Assembly: GCA_013911065.1 (NCBI GenBank)
Contig: JACERV010000006.1
Location: forward strand, 1 to 64,000
Length of the DNA stretch: 64,000 nucleotides
Origin: Ruminococcus sp.
GTDB taxonomy: Bacteria > Bacillota > Clostridia > Lachnospirales > Lachnospiraceae
Direction of reading: 5' to 3'
Made by a program: the position numbers and the translations under genes. Below the pieces are notes generated by a model. That model ran no database searches. It was not told where the DNA came from and saw only the letters and a program-made list of their open reading frames with translations. Position 1 is the stretch's first letter, and the number at the start of each line of letters is the position of its first letter. Shown piece by piece: positions 1 to 8,836 of this stretch.

Positions 1-56
1 CAGTGGCTTTTATGACTTAGCCACAGCCTATCAGTCTGTGCACATCAACTATTGAA

Positions 57-88
57 AGCGCCGTGTACCGAACGGTACGCACGGTGCT
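57..88 (-). terminator. stem-loop downstream of pnp
   Basis: A strong inverted repeat lies about 50 bases beyond the pnp stop codon. The core pairs gtaccg with cggtac and outer arms continue as agcgccgt against acggtgct with a two-base bulge. On the minus strand it is followed only by a weak T stretch (gctttcaat). It may therefore be a weak terminator or a 3'-end stabilising structure rather than a classical intrinsic terminator. A second short hairpin (gtggct / agccac) lies at 3-24. Confidence 0.45.
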
Positions 89-139
89 GTGAGAGGACGG
101 CGGTTAGTCACTGCCTCCTACTCGATTGACCGGCAGCTT

Positions 140-2227
140 TTATTCTGCTACATCTCTCATACTGAAACTAAATCTTCCCATTTTATCCTTACCCATACAT
201 ACGACTTTCACTACATCGCCCAGTTTGAGTACGTCTTCTACCTTATTTACTCTTTCTTTGGAAATTTTAGAAATGTGTACCATTCCTTCTTTTCCAGGTG
301 CAAATTCTAAAAATGCACCAAATTCTTTGATACTGATTACCTTTCCTTCAAATACTTGCCCGGCCTCGAAGTCCGTAGTAATTGTTACGATGATTTTTGC
401 TGCGTTATCCATGTTCTCTTTGTCTGTTCCACAGATGGATACAGCACCATCGTCTGTAATATCAATTTTCACACCAGTCTGTTCAATAATAGCGTTAATG
501 GTCTTTCCGCGCTGTCCTACCACATCACCAATTTTTTGAGGATCAATCTGCATCTGCATAATCTTCGGTGCAAATTGTCCAACCTCTGCTCTTGGTTCTG
601 CGATAGCTTTGTTCATGACTTCATCTAAGATATAAGTCCTTGCTTTCTTGGTAGATGCGATTGCTTCTTCAATAATCTGTCTTGTCAGTCCATGAATCTT
701 GATATCCATCTGGATTGCCGTGATACCTTTGTGAGTACCGGCAACTTTAAAGTCCATGTCTCCGAAGAAATCTTCCAGCCCCTGAATATCTGTAAGAACT
801 AAATAATCCTCATCTGTATCTCCTGTCACCAGGCCCGCAGAGATACCTGCTACTGCTGCTTTGATCGGTACGCCGGCAGCCATCAGGGACATACTGGATG
901 CACAGATACTTGCCTGCGAGGTGGAACCGTTAGACTCAAAAGTCTCTGATACAGTACGGATTGCATAAGGAAATTCTGCTTCACTAGGCAATACAGGTAT
1001 CAGTGCCTTTTCAGCCAGTGCGCCATGCCCGATTTCACGGCGTCCCGGTCCTCTGGATGGTCTGGTCTCTCCTACAGAATAAGACGGGAAATTATAGTGA
1101 TGCATGTATCGTTTGGAAGTTTCTGCTTCGTCCAGTCCGTCGATTCTCTGTGCATCAGATAAAGGCGCCAGTGTGGTTATAGTACAAATCTGAGTCTGTC
1201 CACGGGTAAACATTGCAGCACCGTGTACCCTCGGAATCAAATCGATCTCTGCGTCTAAAGCACGGAGCTGGTCGATTGCACGGCCGTCAGGACGCTTGTG
1301 GTCTTTTAAAATCATCTTTCTCACAGTCTTTTTCTGGTACTGGTATACAGCTTCATCCAATACAGACATCCATTCTCCGTTTTCCGCAAATGCTTTTTCA
1401 AGTCTGTCTTTGATGACACGGATATTCTCTTCTCTTACCTGTTTCTCATCTGTAAAAACAGCTTCTTCCATCTCAGAAGGAGGTACGATTTCTTTGATCG
1501 CTGCGAACAACTCTTCCGGCACTGCACAGCTCTCGTAAGAATGTTTCTCCTTTCCACATTCTGCAACAATTGTCTCGATAAAAGCAATAACCTGCTGATT
1601 CATCTCATGTGCCGCAAAAATGGCATCTATCATCTGAGCCTCCGGCACTTCATTGGCACCGGCTTCAATCATAATTACCTTTTCTTTTGTAGAAGCGACT
1701 GTAAGTGTAAGATCTGAAACTTCTTTTTGTGAAGCTGTCGGATTGAACACAAACTCTCCGTTCACCAATCCCACCTGCGTTGTAGAAGTCGGTCCGTCAA
1801 AAGGAATATCAGAAATACTTGTAGCAATCGCTGCCCCAATCATAGCTGTCAGCTCAGGACTGCAATCCTGATCCACAGACATAACCAGATTCTCCAAAGT
1901 TACGTCATTTCTGTAATCCTTTGGGAACAGAGGTCTCATCGGTCTGTCAATAACACGGCAGGTAAGAACTGCATTCTCAGATGCTTTTCCTTCTCTCTTA
2001 TTAAAGCCTCCCGGAATTTTTCCTACGGCGTACAGTCTTTCATTATATTCCACGCTGAGAGGGAAGAAATCAATCCCTTCTCTTGGTTTTTCAGATGCTG
2101 TTGCCGTACAAAGTACCGTTGTATCTCCATAATGCATCAATACAGCACCATTTGCCTGTTTGCCGACTCTGTCTACGTCTACCCGCAGAGTTCTGCCGGC
2201 CAGTTCCATTTCAAATTTTTTAAACAT
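140..2227 (-). CDS. pnp: polyribonucleotide nucleotidyltransferase (PNPase)
   Basis: Phosphorolytic 3'-5' exoribonuclease of RNA turnover, 695 residues, the usual bacterial length. The order is RNase PH domain 1 (from FEMELAGRTLRVDVDRVG), a helical linker, RNase PH domain 2 (FTRGQTQ, GHGALAEKALIPVLP), a KH domain (about 555-615, IGDVVGQRGKTIN) and a C-terminal S1 domain (about 625-695, EGKVISIKEFGAFLEF). The start at 2227 is chosen because AAAGGAGA precedes it and the protein then begins MFKKFEMEL. An in-frame ATG 60 bases further upstream would add a non-conserved leader and lies in a leader hairpin. It lies downstream of rpsO, the widely conserved rpsO-pnp order. Confidence 0.97.
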   Translation of the reverse strand: MFKKFEMELAGRTLRVDVDRVGKQANGAVLMHYGDTTVLCTATASEKPREGIDFFPLSVEYNERLYAVGKIPGGFNKREGKASENAVLTCRVIDRPMRPLFPKDYRNDVTLENLVMSVDQDCSPELTAMIGAAIATSISDIPFDGPTSTTQVGLVNGEFVFNPTASQKEVSDLTLTVASTKEKVIMIEAGANEVPEAQMIDAIFAAHEMNQQVIAFIETIVAECGKEKHSYESCAVPEELFAAIKEIVPPSEMEEAVFTDEKQVREENIRVIKDRLEKAFAENGEWMSVLDEAVYQYQKKTVRKMILKDHKRPDGRAIDQLRALDAEIDLIPRVHGAAMFTRGQTQICTITTLAPLSDAQRIDGLDEAETSKRYMHHYNFPSYSVGETRPSRGPGRREIGHGALAEKALIPVLPSEAEFPYAIRTVSETFESNGSTSQASICASSMSLMAAGVPIKAAVAGISAGLVTGDTDEDYLVLTDIQGLEDFFGDMDFKVAGTHKGITAIQMDIKIHGLTRQIIEEAIASTKKARTYILDEVMNKAIAEPRAEVGQFAPKIMQMQIDPQKIGDVVGQRGKTINAIIEQTGVKIDITDDGAVSICGTDKENMDNAAKIIVTITTDFEAGQVFEGKVISIKEFGAFLEFAPGKEGMVHISKISKERVNKVEDVLKLGDVVKVVCMGKDKMGRFSFSMRDVAE

Positions 2228-2275
2228 ATTTGTCTCCTTTAAAATACAATTATTCGGACAGGAGACTCCGAAACT

Positions 2276-2315
2276 ACTGAAAAACACATTAGGATCCGCT
2301 AATATCCTTTTCAGT
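2276..2315 (-). promoter_or_regulatory. pnp leader hairpin
   Basis: A two-part stem lies in the pnp 5' leader. The 8-bp arm at 2276-2283 (actgaaaa) pairs with 2308-2315, and the inner 5-bp arm at 2288-2292 (attag) pairs with 2299-2303. It lies about 50 bases upstream of the pnp start, and further short arms (gagac / gtctc; ggtg / cacc) flank it. In enterobacteria a leader hairpin of pnp is cut by RNase III and then used for PNPase autocontrol. A similar role here is inference from position and shape only. Confidence 0.5.
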
Positions 2316-2410
2316 GGTCTCGGGTGTTTTCACCTGCCCACAACCTTAAATATTATATCATAGGAAAAATCTTTTCGCAAGCAAAGGAATCTTCGATATT
2401 TCCTATGATA

Positions 2411-2447
2411 TAAAAAGTTCCGCTGCAAATTACATGCAAGCGGAACT
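2411..2447 (-). terminator. rpsO terminator
   Basis: The perfect 9-bp arms agttccgct (2416-2424) and agcggaact (2439-2447) enclose a 14-base loop. On the minus strand they are followed directly by a run of T, 15 bases after the rpsO stop codon. It is a classical intrinsic terminator, or attenuator, between rpsO and pnp, so the two genes may be only partly co-transcribed. Confidence 0.85.
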
Positions 2448-2462
2448 CTGATGGATTTGAAA

Positions 2463-2729
2463 TTATTTTCTTAATCCAAGTTTTTCAATCAAAGCACGGT
2501 ATCTTTCGATATCTGTCTTCTTCAGATATGCAAGCAGACCACGTCTCTGTCCTACCATTTTCAGAAGACCTCTTCTTGAATGGTGATCTTTGGGGTTGGA
2601 TTTGAAATGATCTGTTAATTCGTTGATTCTTGCTGTCAGAATTGCAATCTGTACTTCCGGAGAACCTGTATCTCCTTCGCTTCTTGCATGCTCTGCAATG
2701 ATTGCCTGTTTTTTGTCCTTAGCGATCAT
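2463..2729 (-). CDS. rpsO: 30S ribosomal protein S15
   Basis: Primary-binding small-subunit ribosomal protein of 88 residues, the normal length. The family signatures are intact: [18 protein letters not shown] near residue 20, [19 protein letters not shown] near 40-55 and the C-terminal [19 protein letters not shown](R). The start is preceded by AAAGGAGG (reading AAAAGGAGGAAATAAACATG). It lies immediately upstream of pnp and is followed by its own terminator. Confidence 0.98.
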   Translation of the reverse strand: MIAKDKKQAIIAEHARSEGDTGSPEVQIAILTARINELTDHFKSNPKDHHSRRGLLKMVGQRRGLLAYLKKTDIERYRALIEKLGLRK

Positions 2730-2826
2730 GTTTATTTCCTCCTTTTATTTTTTGTAAAACCGCCTGACATTAAGCAACGGTTGGAGTAATCCAATTACCG
2801 AACGCCGGCTGAATTCATACTTGAGT

Positions 2827-2867
2827 AGTTTAACATACAATATTACTGATGTAAAGACACTTTACAT
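2827..2867 (-). promoter_or_regulatory. rpsO promoter with overlapping inverted repeat
   Basis: On the minus strand a TTTACA hexamer (2850-2855) is followed after 17 bases by TAAACT (2827-2832), about 100 bases upstream of rpsO. The perfect inverted repeat ATGTAAAG-tgt-CTTTACAT (2849-2867) covers the -35 hexamer and lies 10 bases past the chemoreceptor stop. It has no T run, so an operator is as likely as a transcript end for the receptor gene. Confidence 0.4.
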
Positions 2868-2877
2868 ATATTTTTAC

Positions 2878-5031
2878 TTAATATTTCCCCAAATCAGAAG
2901 TGAATGCGGTCACATCTTCATTATCTCCGGATGCATTTTCCCAATGGGAAGCCGTTGAAACTTCAATATTTCCCATAGATGATTCCAATTTAAACCGCCC
3001 AACCTCTCCCCGCAGCGTAACTGCCTGGGCAGACATTTCTTCACTTGTTGCAGAGTTCTCTTCTGCAGTGGCAGCATTGGTCTGAACTACAGCCGATACC
3101 TGAGTAAGACCCTCTTTTACTTGCTCGATTGCATCGCTCTGTTCAGCGGAAGCCTGCTCAATTTTTGTGAAGCTTTCTGTAACCTTGTCAGTACTCTCGC
3201 CTACCTCCAGCAGAATCTTTGCTGTTTCAGCCGTAATTTGAGTCCCCCTCGACACGATAGCAACAGAATTATGAATCAAATCTGCTGTCTGCTTGGCTGC
3301 CTCAGCAGATTTTGCAGCAAGGGTACGCACTTCATCTGCCACCACAGCAAAGCCTTTCCCGGCCTCTCCTGCGCGTGCTGCTTCTATAGCAGCATTCAGC
3401 GCCAGAATATTTGTCTGGAATGCAATGTCCTCAATCACCTTTGTAATATTTGCAATCTGGTCTGAGGATGAGCCAATCTCGCTCATGGCATCTGTAAGCT
3501 TTATCATATGTTCATTTCCGGCAGCAACATCGGTTCCGGTCTTCGTTACATATTGAGTTGCTGTTCTAACATGCTCCGCGTTCTGCGCTGCCTGATCAGC
3601 AATACTCATAACAGAAGCACTAAGTTCTTGTATGGAAGCCGCCTGCTCTGTTGATCCTGCGGCCAGTGCCTGAGCTCCTTGTGAAACCTGATCTGCTCCC
3701 ACACTAACCTGCTCAGCAGTGTCATTAATGAGATGCAGCGCATGATTTAAGGAGGAGGAGATGTCTCCAAAAGCCATCTTGATAGGTGCAAACTCACCTA
3801 CATAGTCTTCTTCAAGATGAATACGCATATCCCCCCGTGCCATAGCCTCTAGTGTACGGGTAATTTCACCGATGTATGCAGTATATCTGCGCAGCTGAAC
3901 AACGGTACGGTTCATCGCTTCCCCCATTTGGCCGGTCTCATCTGCAGAACTTGCGTCTACACTAATATCAAGGTTACCCTCCGCAATCAAGTTTGCCGTG
4001 TTGGTAAGCTTTCTCATCGGAGTAACAATCTGTTTTGAAATCAACAGGACGATGATTACAACAACAATTAACGCAATGGCGAAAATAATCAGCATTGTAG
4101 TCTGAATTGCAGTATAAGCCTCATTGTATTCCGCATCCGGCAGTCCTGTAGCAACCATCCAGCCCGTTTCCCCAACGGCAGAAAGATAGCCGTGGCTGTG
4201 TGTACCTTTAGAAGTATACTGTATTTCTCCCGTTTTCTGGGACTTCACCGCGTCTTTGATATTACCGGACATATCTGTATCTGCAATATTCTGGTTAATA
4301 TAGTCAACAACGGGATGATGGATTACCTGACCTCCGGCAGTTGCCAGAATAAAATAACCGGTTTCCCCTAAAGTATAAGAGGACATCACCTCTCCAAGCT
4401 TATCCAGTGTAAAATCTACGCCGGCCGCCCCGGCAATTTCTGTGGTGCCTGATTTATATACCGGAGCAATAACACTTACTATATGTTTCTTCGTAACGGT
4501 GTCTTCATATGGCTCTGTTATAATCGTTTTGCCGGCAGACTCAATCTCTGAAAACCAGGGACGGCTGTGAACATCCCAACTGTCATCAGAAAAGAATCCG
4601 CTGTCATCCGTCATCTGGCTTGTATCCACATCTGCAATCCAAACGGATAGAAGAGAGTCACTATTGGCATCCTTTACTGCCTCCAGAGTATTTTTCACCG
4701 ACAAAAAACTCTGGGTATCTGCCATTTTCACACTTCCTGAAGCTTCCTGAAAAAGAGTTCCCATTTCACTGTTCTGAGCCAGGGAATCTGCCATCTCAAA
4801 GTATTTGACAAAATAACTGTTGATATCATTGGAAGCCGATTGTGACTGGGCATTCAGTTCACTGTTTCTGAGCTCAATTACGGAACTAGCGGTAATCTTC
4901 ATAACAATAAGAATCAGAACAACAAATGAAAGAACAACCATTCCCCCTATATACATTAAAATCTTAGTAGAAATACTTCGAAATCCCTTTCTTTTCCCCG
5001 CCTTCCCCTTCTCTTTCCTTTTCTTCTCCAT
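2878..5031 (-). CDS. methyl-accepting chemotaxis protein with dCache sensor
   Basis: Transmembrane chemoreceptor of 717 residues. A basic N-terminal tail ([14 protein letters not shown]) precedes membrane segment 1 (about 24-46). An extracellular double-Cache domain (about 47-305) and membrane segment 2 (about 309-332) follow, then HAMP (about 333-385) and a cytoplasmic signalling hairpin whose tip ([20 protein letters not shown]) is near residue 530. The Cache region contains HSRPWF, EPYED and [10 protein letters not shown]. These resemble the R-x-W-aromatic ... Y ... D pattern of amino-acid-binding dCache domains, so an amino-acid ligand is possible but unproven. No other chemotaxis gene is near, so it is an orphan receptor. 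AAAGGAGC precedes the start. Its promoter region has two Spo0A-type boxes. Confidence 0.93.
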   Translation of the reverse strand: MEKKRKEKGKAGKRKGFRSISTKILMYIGGMVVLSFVVLILIVMKITASSVIELRNSELNAQSQSASNDINSYFVKYFEMADSLAQNSEMGTLFQEASGSVKMADTQSFLSVKNTLEAVKDANSDSLLSVWIADVDTSQMTDDSGFFSDDSWDVHSRPWFSEIESAGKTIITEPYEDTVTKKHIVSVIAPVYKSGTTEIAGAAGVDFTLDKLGEVMSSYTLGETGYFILATAGGQVIHHPVVDYINQNIADTDMSGNIKDAVKSQKTGEIQYTSKGTHSHGYLSAVGETGWMVATGLPDAEYNEAYTAIQTTMLIIFAIALIVVVIIVLLISKQIVTPMRKLTNTANLIAEGNLDISVDASSADETGQMGEAMNRTVVQLRRYTAYIGEITRTLEAMARGDMRIHLEEDYVGEFAPIKMAFGDISSSLNHALHLINDTAEQVSVGADQVSQGAQALAAGSTEQAASIQELSASVMSIADQAAQNAEHVRTATQYVTKTGTDVAAGNEHMIKLTDAMSEIGSSSDQIANITKVIEDIAFQTNILALNAAIEAARAGEAGKGFAVVADEVRTLAAKSAEAAKQTADLIHNSVAIVSRGTQITAETAKILLEVGESTDKVTESFTKIEQASAEQSDAIEQVKEGLTQVSAVVQTNAATAEENSATSEEMSAQAVTLRGEVGRFKLESSMGNIEVSTASHWENASGDNEDVTAFTSDLGKY

Positions 5032-5082
5032 GTTGAAAAGCTCCTTTCAAAATGATTTAGTACGCTACTCTCATCCAAATCG

Positions 5083-5099
5083 TACATGTTATACATGTA
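5083..5099. promoter_or_regulatory. perfect palindrome in chemoreceptor leader
   Basis: TACATGT-tat-ACATGTA is a perfect 7+3+7 inverted repeat. It begins about 6 bases after the inferred transcription start of the chemoreceptor gene and ends 52 bases upstream of its start codon. The size and symmetry suit a dimeric repressor site just downstream of the start point. The cognate protein is not identifiable from the sequence. Confidence 0.4.
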
Positions 5100-5111
5100 T
5101 TGCTGCGATTC

Positions 5112-5140
5112 ATTCTATCATTAAACATGGTATAATTCAA
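5112..5140 (-). promoter_or_regulatory. chemoreceptor promoter
   Basis: On the minus strand TTGAAT (5135-5140) and TAGAAT (5112-5117) are separated by exactly 17 bases, a good vegetative-type promoter about 80 bases upstream of the chemoreceptor start. An overlapping plus-strand extended -10 (TGgTATAAT, hexamer at 5131-5136) could instead start the distant tyrA transcript, with a leader of about 310 bases. Confidence 0.5.
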
Positions 5141-5145
5141 TAAAT

Positions 5146-5168
5146 ATTTCGACAAATTTCGACAAAGA
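5146..5168 (-). promoter_or_regulatory. two tandem Spo0A boxes
   Basis: Read on the minus strand, two consecutive copies of TTTGTCGAAA abut with a 10-base period, that is one helical turn. Each matches the known Spo0A box (TTTGTCRAA, core TGTCGAA) exactly. They lie directly upstream of the -35 hexamer of the chemoreceptor promoter (about -40 to -62), the position used at Spo0A-activated promoters. The binding assignment is inference; the two exact motif copies are seen directly. Confidence 0.6.
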
Positions 5169-5457
5169 AAATTACGGAGTTTTATGGCAGGATAATTTTT
5201 ATTTTCCTCATATATAAAAACAAGCCACAGCCTATTTTTCTTTGGAATGTGACCCGTCTGCAAAAATATATTCTGTTTTAGTATTTCCCGAAATGAGAAA
5301 AAGTAAGTTATACTCTTTGCTGTATCCCTCTCAAATTCGAATTTACTTTTATATAGTAAGATGTTAAACTAGTTCTATCTTGGGACAAGTTCCCTGCCTC
5401 TGCAGGCGGGAGACTCGAAGATTTACATATGATTATTACGGGAAAGGAATTTGATTT
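5169..5457. other. gene-free leader region before tyrA
   Basis: Together with the sites at 5083-5168 this fills the 426-base gap between the divergent chemoreceptor and tyrA genes. The only structure noted is a short hairpin (cctgcct / aggcggg) near 5392-5410, upstream of the tyrA ribosome binding site (AAAGGAAT near 5442). No T-box signature and no terminator were found. I see no convincing coding sequence. Confidence 0.5.
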
Positions 5458-6555
5458 ATGATGACAAAAAAAATCGGTTTTATTGGTCTTGGTCTTATCG
5501 GCGGCTCTATTGCAAAGGCAATCCGCCAGTATCATCCGGACTATGAACTTCTTGCCTTTGATAAAAGCAAGGAAACTCTGGCCCTGGCAATCCAGGAAGG
5601 AACCATCCAGACATCCTGCTCTTCTATTGACGCGAATTTTGAGGGGTGCAGCTATATTTTTCTCTGTGCTCCCATTGCATATAATACACCTTATCTTACA
5701 CAATTAAAGGATTTTATTCACCCGGATTGTATTCTTACGGATGTAGGAAGTGTAAAGACCTCGATTCATGAGGAAGTTATCCGGCTGGGAATGGAAGAAA
5801 ATTTTATTGGGGGACATCCAATGGCTGGTTCTGAAAAAAACGGATATCCTAACTCGAAGCCTGTCCTGATAGAGAATGCTTATTACATCCTGACGCCCTC
5901 TTCAAAGGTTTCGGATGAAAAGGTTTATGAGTACCGTGATTTTGTAGAATCGCTCAAATCACTTCCTATTATATTAGATTATAAGGAGCATGATTACATT
6001 ACCGGGACTATCAGTCATCTGCCTCATATTATTGCGTCCAGTTTAGTGAATTTCGTGCGGGAGACAGATACGAAGGATGAGCTGATGAAGAATCTGGCTG
6101 CAGGTGGTTTCAAGGATATTACGAGAATCGCCTCCTCCTCTCCTATTATGTGGCAGCAAATCTGTCTCAAAAACCAGGAAAATATTTCCCGGATTCTGGG
6201 TGATTATATTGAAGTGCTAAAAAAAGCCAGGGAATCCATAGATGAAGGCTCAGAAAAAAATTTGTTCACCTTGTTCGAGTCTTCCAAGGATTACCGGGAT
6301 TCCATGCCCAACAGTTCTGCCGGGCCGATTAAAAAGAGTTTTGCAGTTTACTGTGACATCATTGACGAAGCCGGAGGAATCGCTACAATTGCTACTATTC
6401 TTGCAAGCAACAATATCAGTATTAAGAATATTGGCATTGTGCACAACCGGGAATTTGAGGAAGGTGTGCTTCGTATTGAGTTTTATAACGAATCCTCTGC
6501 GGCTAAAGCCGCCGAACTGCTGCAAAAATACAGATATATTGTTTATGAGGTATAA
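5458..6555 (+). CDS. tyrA: prephenate dehydrogenase with ACT domain
   Basis: Oxidatively decarboxylates prephenate to 4-hydroxyphenylpyruvate in tyrosine synthesis, in the cytoplasm. It has 365 residues. The N-terminal Rossmann fold starts IGFIGLGLIGGSIAKAI, and the dehydrogenase core contains TDVGSVK and GGHPMAGSE (about 95-125). A C-terminal ACT domain (about 297-365, SFAVYCDIIDEAGGIATIATIL onward) suggests feedback control by an amino acid, probably tyrosine. The start ATG has AAAGGAAT about 10 bases upstream; the next codon is also ATG. It is followed after 24 bases by aroA, forming a two-gene aromatic amino acid unit. Confidence 0.95.
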   Translation: MMTKKIGFIGLGLIGGSIAKAIRQYHPDYELLAFDKSKETLALAIQEGTIQTSCSSIDANFEGCSYIFLCAPIAYNTPYLTQLKDFIHPDCILTDVGSVKTSIHEEVIRLGMEENFIGGHPMAGSEKNGYPNSKPVLIENAYYILTPSSKVSDEKVYEYRDFVESLKSLPIILDYKEHDYITGTISHLPHIIASSLVNFVRETDTKDELMKNLAAGGFKDITRIASSSPIMWQQICLKNQENISRILGDYIEVLKKARESIDEGSEKNLFTLFESSKDYRDSMPNSSAGPIKKSFAVYCDIIDEAGGIATIATILASNNISIKNIGIVHNREFEEGVLRIEFYNESSAAKAAELLQKYRYIVYEV

Positions 6556-6579
6556 CAAAGGAAGAAAGGATAACAGAAT

Positions 6580-7872
6580 ATGGAATTAACTAACATTACG
6601 GGATTAAAAGGGCAGGTCACAATCCCCGGCGATAAATCAATTTCCCACCGCTCCATTATGCTTGGCTCTATTGCAAAAGGGATTACCGAGGTACATAATT
6701 TTCTGGAAGGAGCGGACTGCCTGGCTACAATAGAGTGTTTTCGTAAACTGGGAATTGAAATTGAGAAAAACCAGGACACCGTTATTGTCCATGGAAAGGG
6801 CCTTTATGGATTAACCCCTCCCACAGATATACTGGATGTAGGAAACAGCGGCACCACTACGAGACTCCTTGCCGGAATTCTCTGTGGACAGGAATTTGAT
6901 TCTAAGATTTCAGGGGATGAGTCTTTGAATTCACGCCCTATGAAACGGATTATGGAACCACTGACCAAGATGGGTGCCAATATTTCCAGTATTCTGCGTA
7001 ATGATTGTGCCCCTCTTTATATCACAAAAGGAAATCTTCATAGTTTTCACTATGAGTCACCTATTGCTTCTGCCCAGGTGAAATCCTGTATCCTCCTGGC
7101 CGGACTCTACGCAGACGGAGAAACTTCTGTTACTGAGCCAAATCTTTCCCGCAACCATACGGAACTCATGCTCAAAGAGTTTGGGGCGGATCTTATCTCT
7201 GCACACGAACTTACGAATACCCGTACAACAGCGTCTGTCCGGCCGTGCCAGGAATTATACGGACAGAAAATCATGGTTCCCGGGGATATCTCTTCTGCTG
7301 CATATTTTATTGCTGCCGGACTGCTCGTTCCAGATTCCGAAATATTAATCAAAGATATTGGTATCAATCCAACCCGTGCGGGTCTCCTCAAGGTGTGTGA
7401 GGACATGGGAGGAGACATTATTTTACAAAATGAACATTTCAGCGGCGGGGAAAGAGTTGCTGATATCCTTGTACGTACCAGTAATCTGCATGGTATCACG
7501 ATTGAAGGAAGCATCATTCCTACATTAATCGATGAAATTCCCATTATCGCTGTTATGGCGGCTATGGCGGAAGGAACAACCATTATACGGGATGCAGAAG
7601 AATTGAAAGTTAAGGAAACCGACCGTATAGAAACAGTCACCGATAATTTAAAAGCAATGGGCTGTGATGTAACTCCAACCTTTGACGGCATGATCATAGA
7701 AGGCGGAAAGCCGCTTTTGGGAGCAACCATTCACACCCTGCTGGACCACCGGATTGCCATGGCTTTTAGTATTGCCGCACTGGTGGCAGAGGGGACAACC
7801 AATATATTGGACAGTGACTGCGTCGATGTATCCTACCCCTCCTTTTATGACACATTTGAACTGCTGCTTTAA
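6580..7872 (+). CDS. aroA: 3-phosphoshikimate 1-carboxyvinyltransferase (EPSP synthase)
   Basis: Transfers the enolpyruvyl group of PEP to shikimate-3-phosphate, the sixth step of the shikimate pathway. It has 430 residues, full length. The two family signatures are present: LDVGNSGTTTRLLAGIL near residues 85-101 and RIETVTDNLKAMG near 348-360. GDKSISHRS near residue 18 supplies PEP-binding residues. GAAAGGAT lies before the ATG. It is the second gene of the tyrA-aroA unit and ends at a strong terminator. Confidence 0.97.
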   Translation: MELTNITGLKGQVTIPGDKSISHRSIMLGSIAKGITEVHNFLEGADCLATIECFRKLGIEIEKNQDTVIVHGKGLYGLTPPTDILDVGNSGTTTRLLAGILCGQEFDSKISGDESLNSRPMKRIMEPLTKMGANISSILRNDCAPLYITKGNLHSFHYESPIASAQVKSCILLAGLYADGETSVTEPNLSRNHTELMLKEFGADLISAHELTNTRTTASVRPCQELYGQKIMVPGDISSAAYFIAAGLLVPDSEILIKDIGINPTRAGLLKVCEDMGGDIILQNEHFSGGERVADILVRTSNLHGITIEGSIIPTLIDEIPIIAVMAAMAEGTTIIRDAEELKVKETDRIETVTDNLKAMGCDVTPTFDGMIIEGGKPLLGATIHTLLDHRIAMAFSIAALVAEGTTNILDSDCVDVSYPSFYDTFELLL

Positions 7873-7904
7873 ATAAGAAAAGCACTTTCCTGTTACACAT
7901 AGAA

Positions 7905-7951
7905 ACTCCCCCTCGGCACGTAAATTCCACTGCCGGAGAGGGAGCTTTTTT
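7905..7951 (+). terminator. aroA terminator
   Basis: A GC-rich imperfect stem (ctccccctcggca against tgccggagagggag) with a short AT-rich loop is followed by cttttttat, 33 bases after the aroA stop. It also separates the convergent folate operon and may act on both strands. A second smaller stem (agtccggc / gccagact, about 7976-7993) lies nearer the folBK end on the minus strand. Confidence 0.85.
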
Positions 7952-8009
7952 ATATCGGCCGCGCTTCGGCTCGAAAGTCCGGCAAGCCAGACTCCTTGTT
8001 CTCTGTTTC

Positions 8010-8834
8010 TTATATTTCTTCTTTTTTCAATTCTGCCAGCATTTCCAATACTGTTTTCCCGGTTCCCGGGTGATGCTTATATGGTGCAATTTCCTGCAGC
8101 GGCTTCAGCACAAAATCTCGCTTCTGCACTTCCACATGGGGAATACACAAGGTTTCAGATTCAAAAATCAAGTCATCATAAAAAAGGATATCCAAGTCCA
8201 GAGTTCTCGGTCCCCAGCGGACGGTTCTTTCCCGTTTTGCCTCCTGTTCAATCTGATGCAGGGCATCCAGCAGTTCTTCCGGGGACAACAATGTTTTAAG
8301 TTCCAGGCATCCATTGAGGAAATCATCCTGTTCTACCATCCCATAAGGCGGAGTAACCAGCCAGGAGGATGTTTTTACGACCTGGCAGCCCGGAACATGA
8401 TTCAAAGCCTCTGTGGCGCCGTCCAAATATCGCTGCTTATCTCCCATATTAGAGCCCAAAGCAATATAAGCCGTGTGCCACTGCCGCTTAATTTTTACGG
8501 AAACATATTCCACAGGCAGCCCTACAGGCGCCCACGGTTTTTTTACCTCCAGCTCTATCTTCTCTAAATGCCTTGTATGAAGCAGGAGTTCTTCAGCCAG
8601 ACTTTCCGCTGCCCGCTCAATAAGCTGATAGGTGTGTTCCTTCATATAGGTATCTATAAACTGACTAACCTCCCCATAGTGAATGGAGGCAGTCAGATCA
8701 TCGGTCTTCCCGGCATTTCTTGTATCTGTATACAGGGTGGCGCAAATAAGAAATTTCTGTCCCAGTACATTTTCTTCCGGGAATACCCCGTGATTTGCAA
8801 ACACCTCTAAGTTTTCTATTTTAATCTGATCCAT
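8010..8834 (-). CDS. folBK: bifunctional dihydroneopterin aldolase / HPPK
   Basis: A fused folate enzyme of 274 residues. The N-terminal part (about 1-118, KIENLEVFANHGVFPEE, then TDDLTASIHYGEVSQFI) is dihydroneopterin aldolase, making 6-hydroxymethyl-7,8-dihydropterin. The C-terminal part (about 119-274) is 6-hydroxymethyl-dihydropterin pyrophosphokinase, with ALGSNMGDKQRYL and the signature RTVRWGPRTLDLDILFYDD. The fusion channels product to substrate for FolP, whose gene ends 2 bases upstream. It is the last gene of the folate operon. Confidence 0.95.
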   Translation of the reverse strand: MDQIKIENLEVFANHGVFPEENVLGQKFLICATLYTDTRNAGKTDDLTASIHYGEVSQFIDTYMKEHTYQLIERAAESLAEELLLHTRHLEKIELEVKKPWAPVGLPVEYVSVKIKRQWHTAYIALGSNMGDKQRYLDGATEALNHVPGCQVVKTSSWLVTPPYGMVEQDDFLNGCLELKTLLSPEELLDALHQIEQEAKRERTVRWGPRTLDLDILFYDDLIFESETLCIPHVEVQKRDFVLKPLQEIAPYKHHPGTGKTVLEMLAELKKEEI

Positions 8835-8836
8835 TT

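Noticed and set aside
5057-5263. Minus-strand ORF of 68 codons upstream of the chemoreceptor gene
   Set aside because: It covers the promoter, Spo0A boxes and palindrome, has no ribosome binding site and shows no recognisable protein features.
5392-5410. T-box or attenuator before tyrA-aroA
   Set aside because: Only a small hairpin is present, without T-box sequence, antiterminator or T run.
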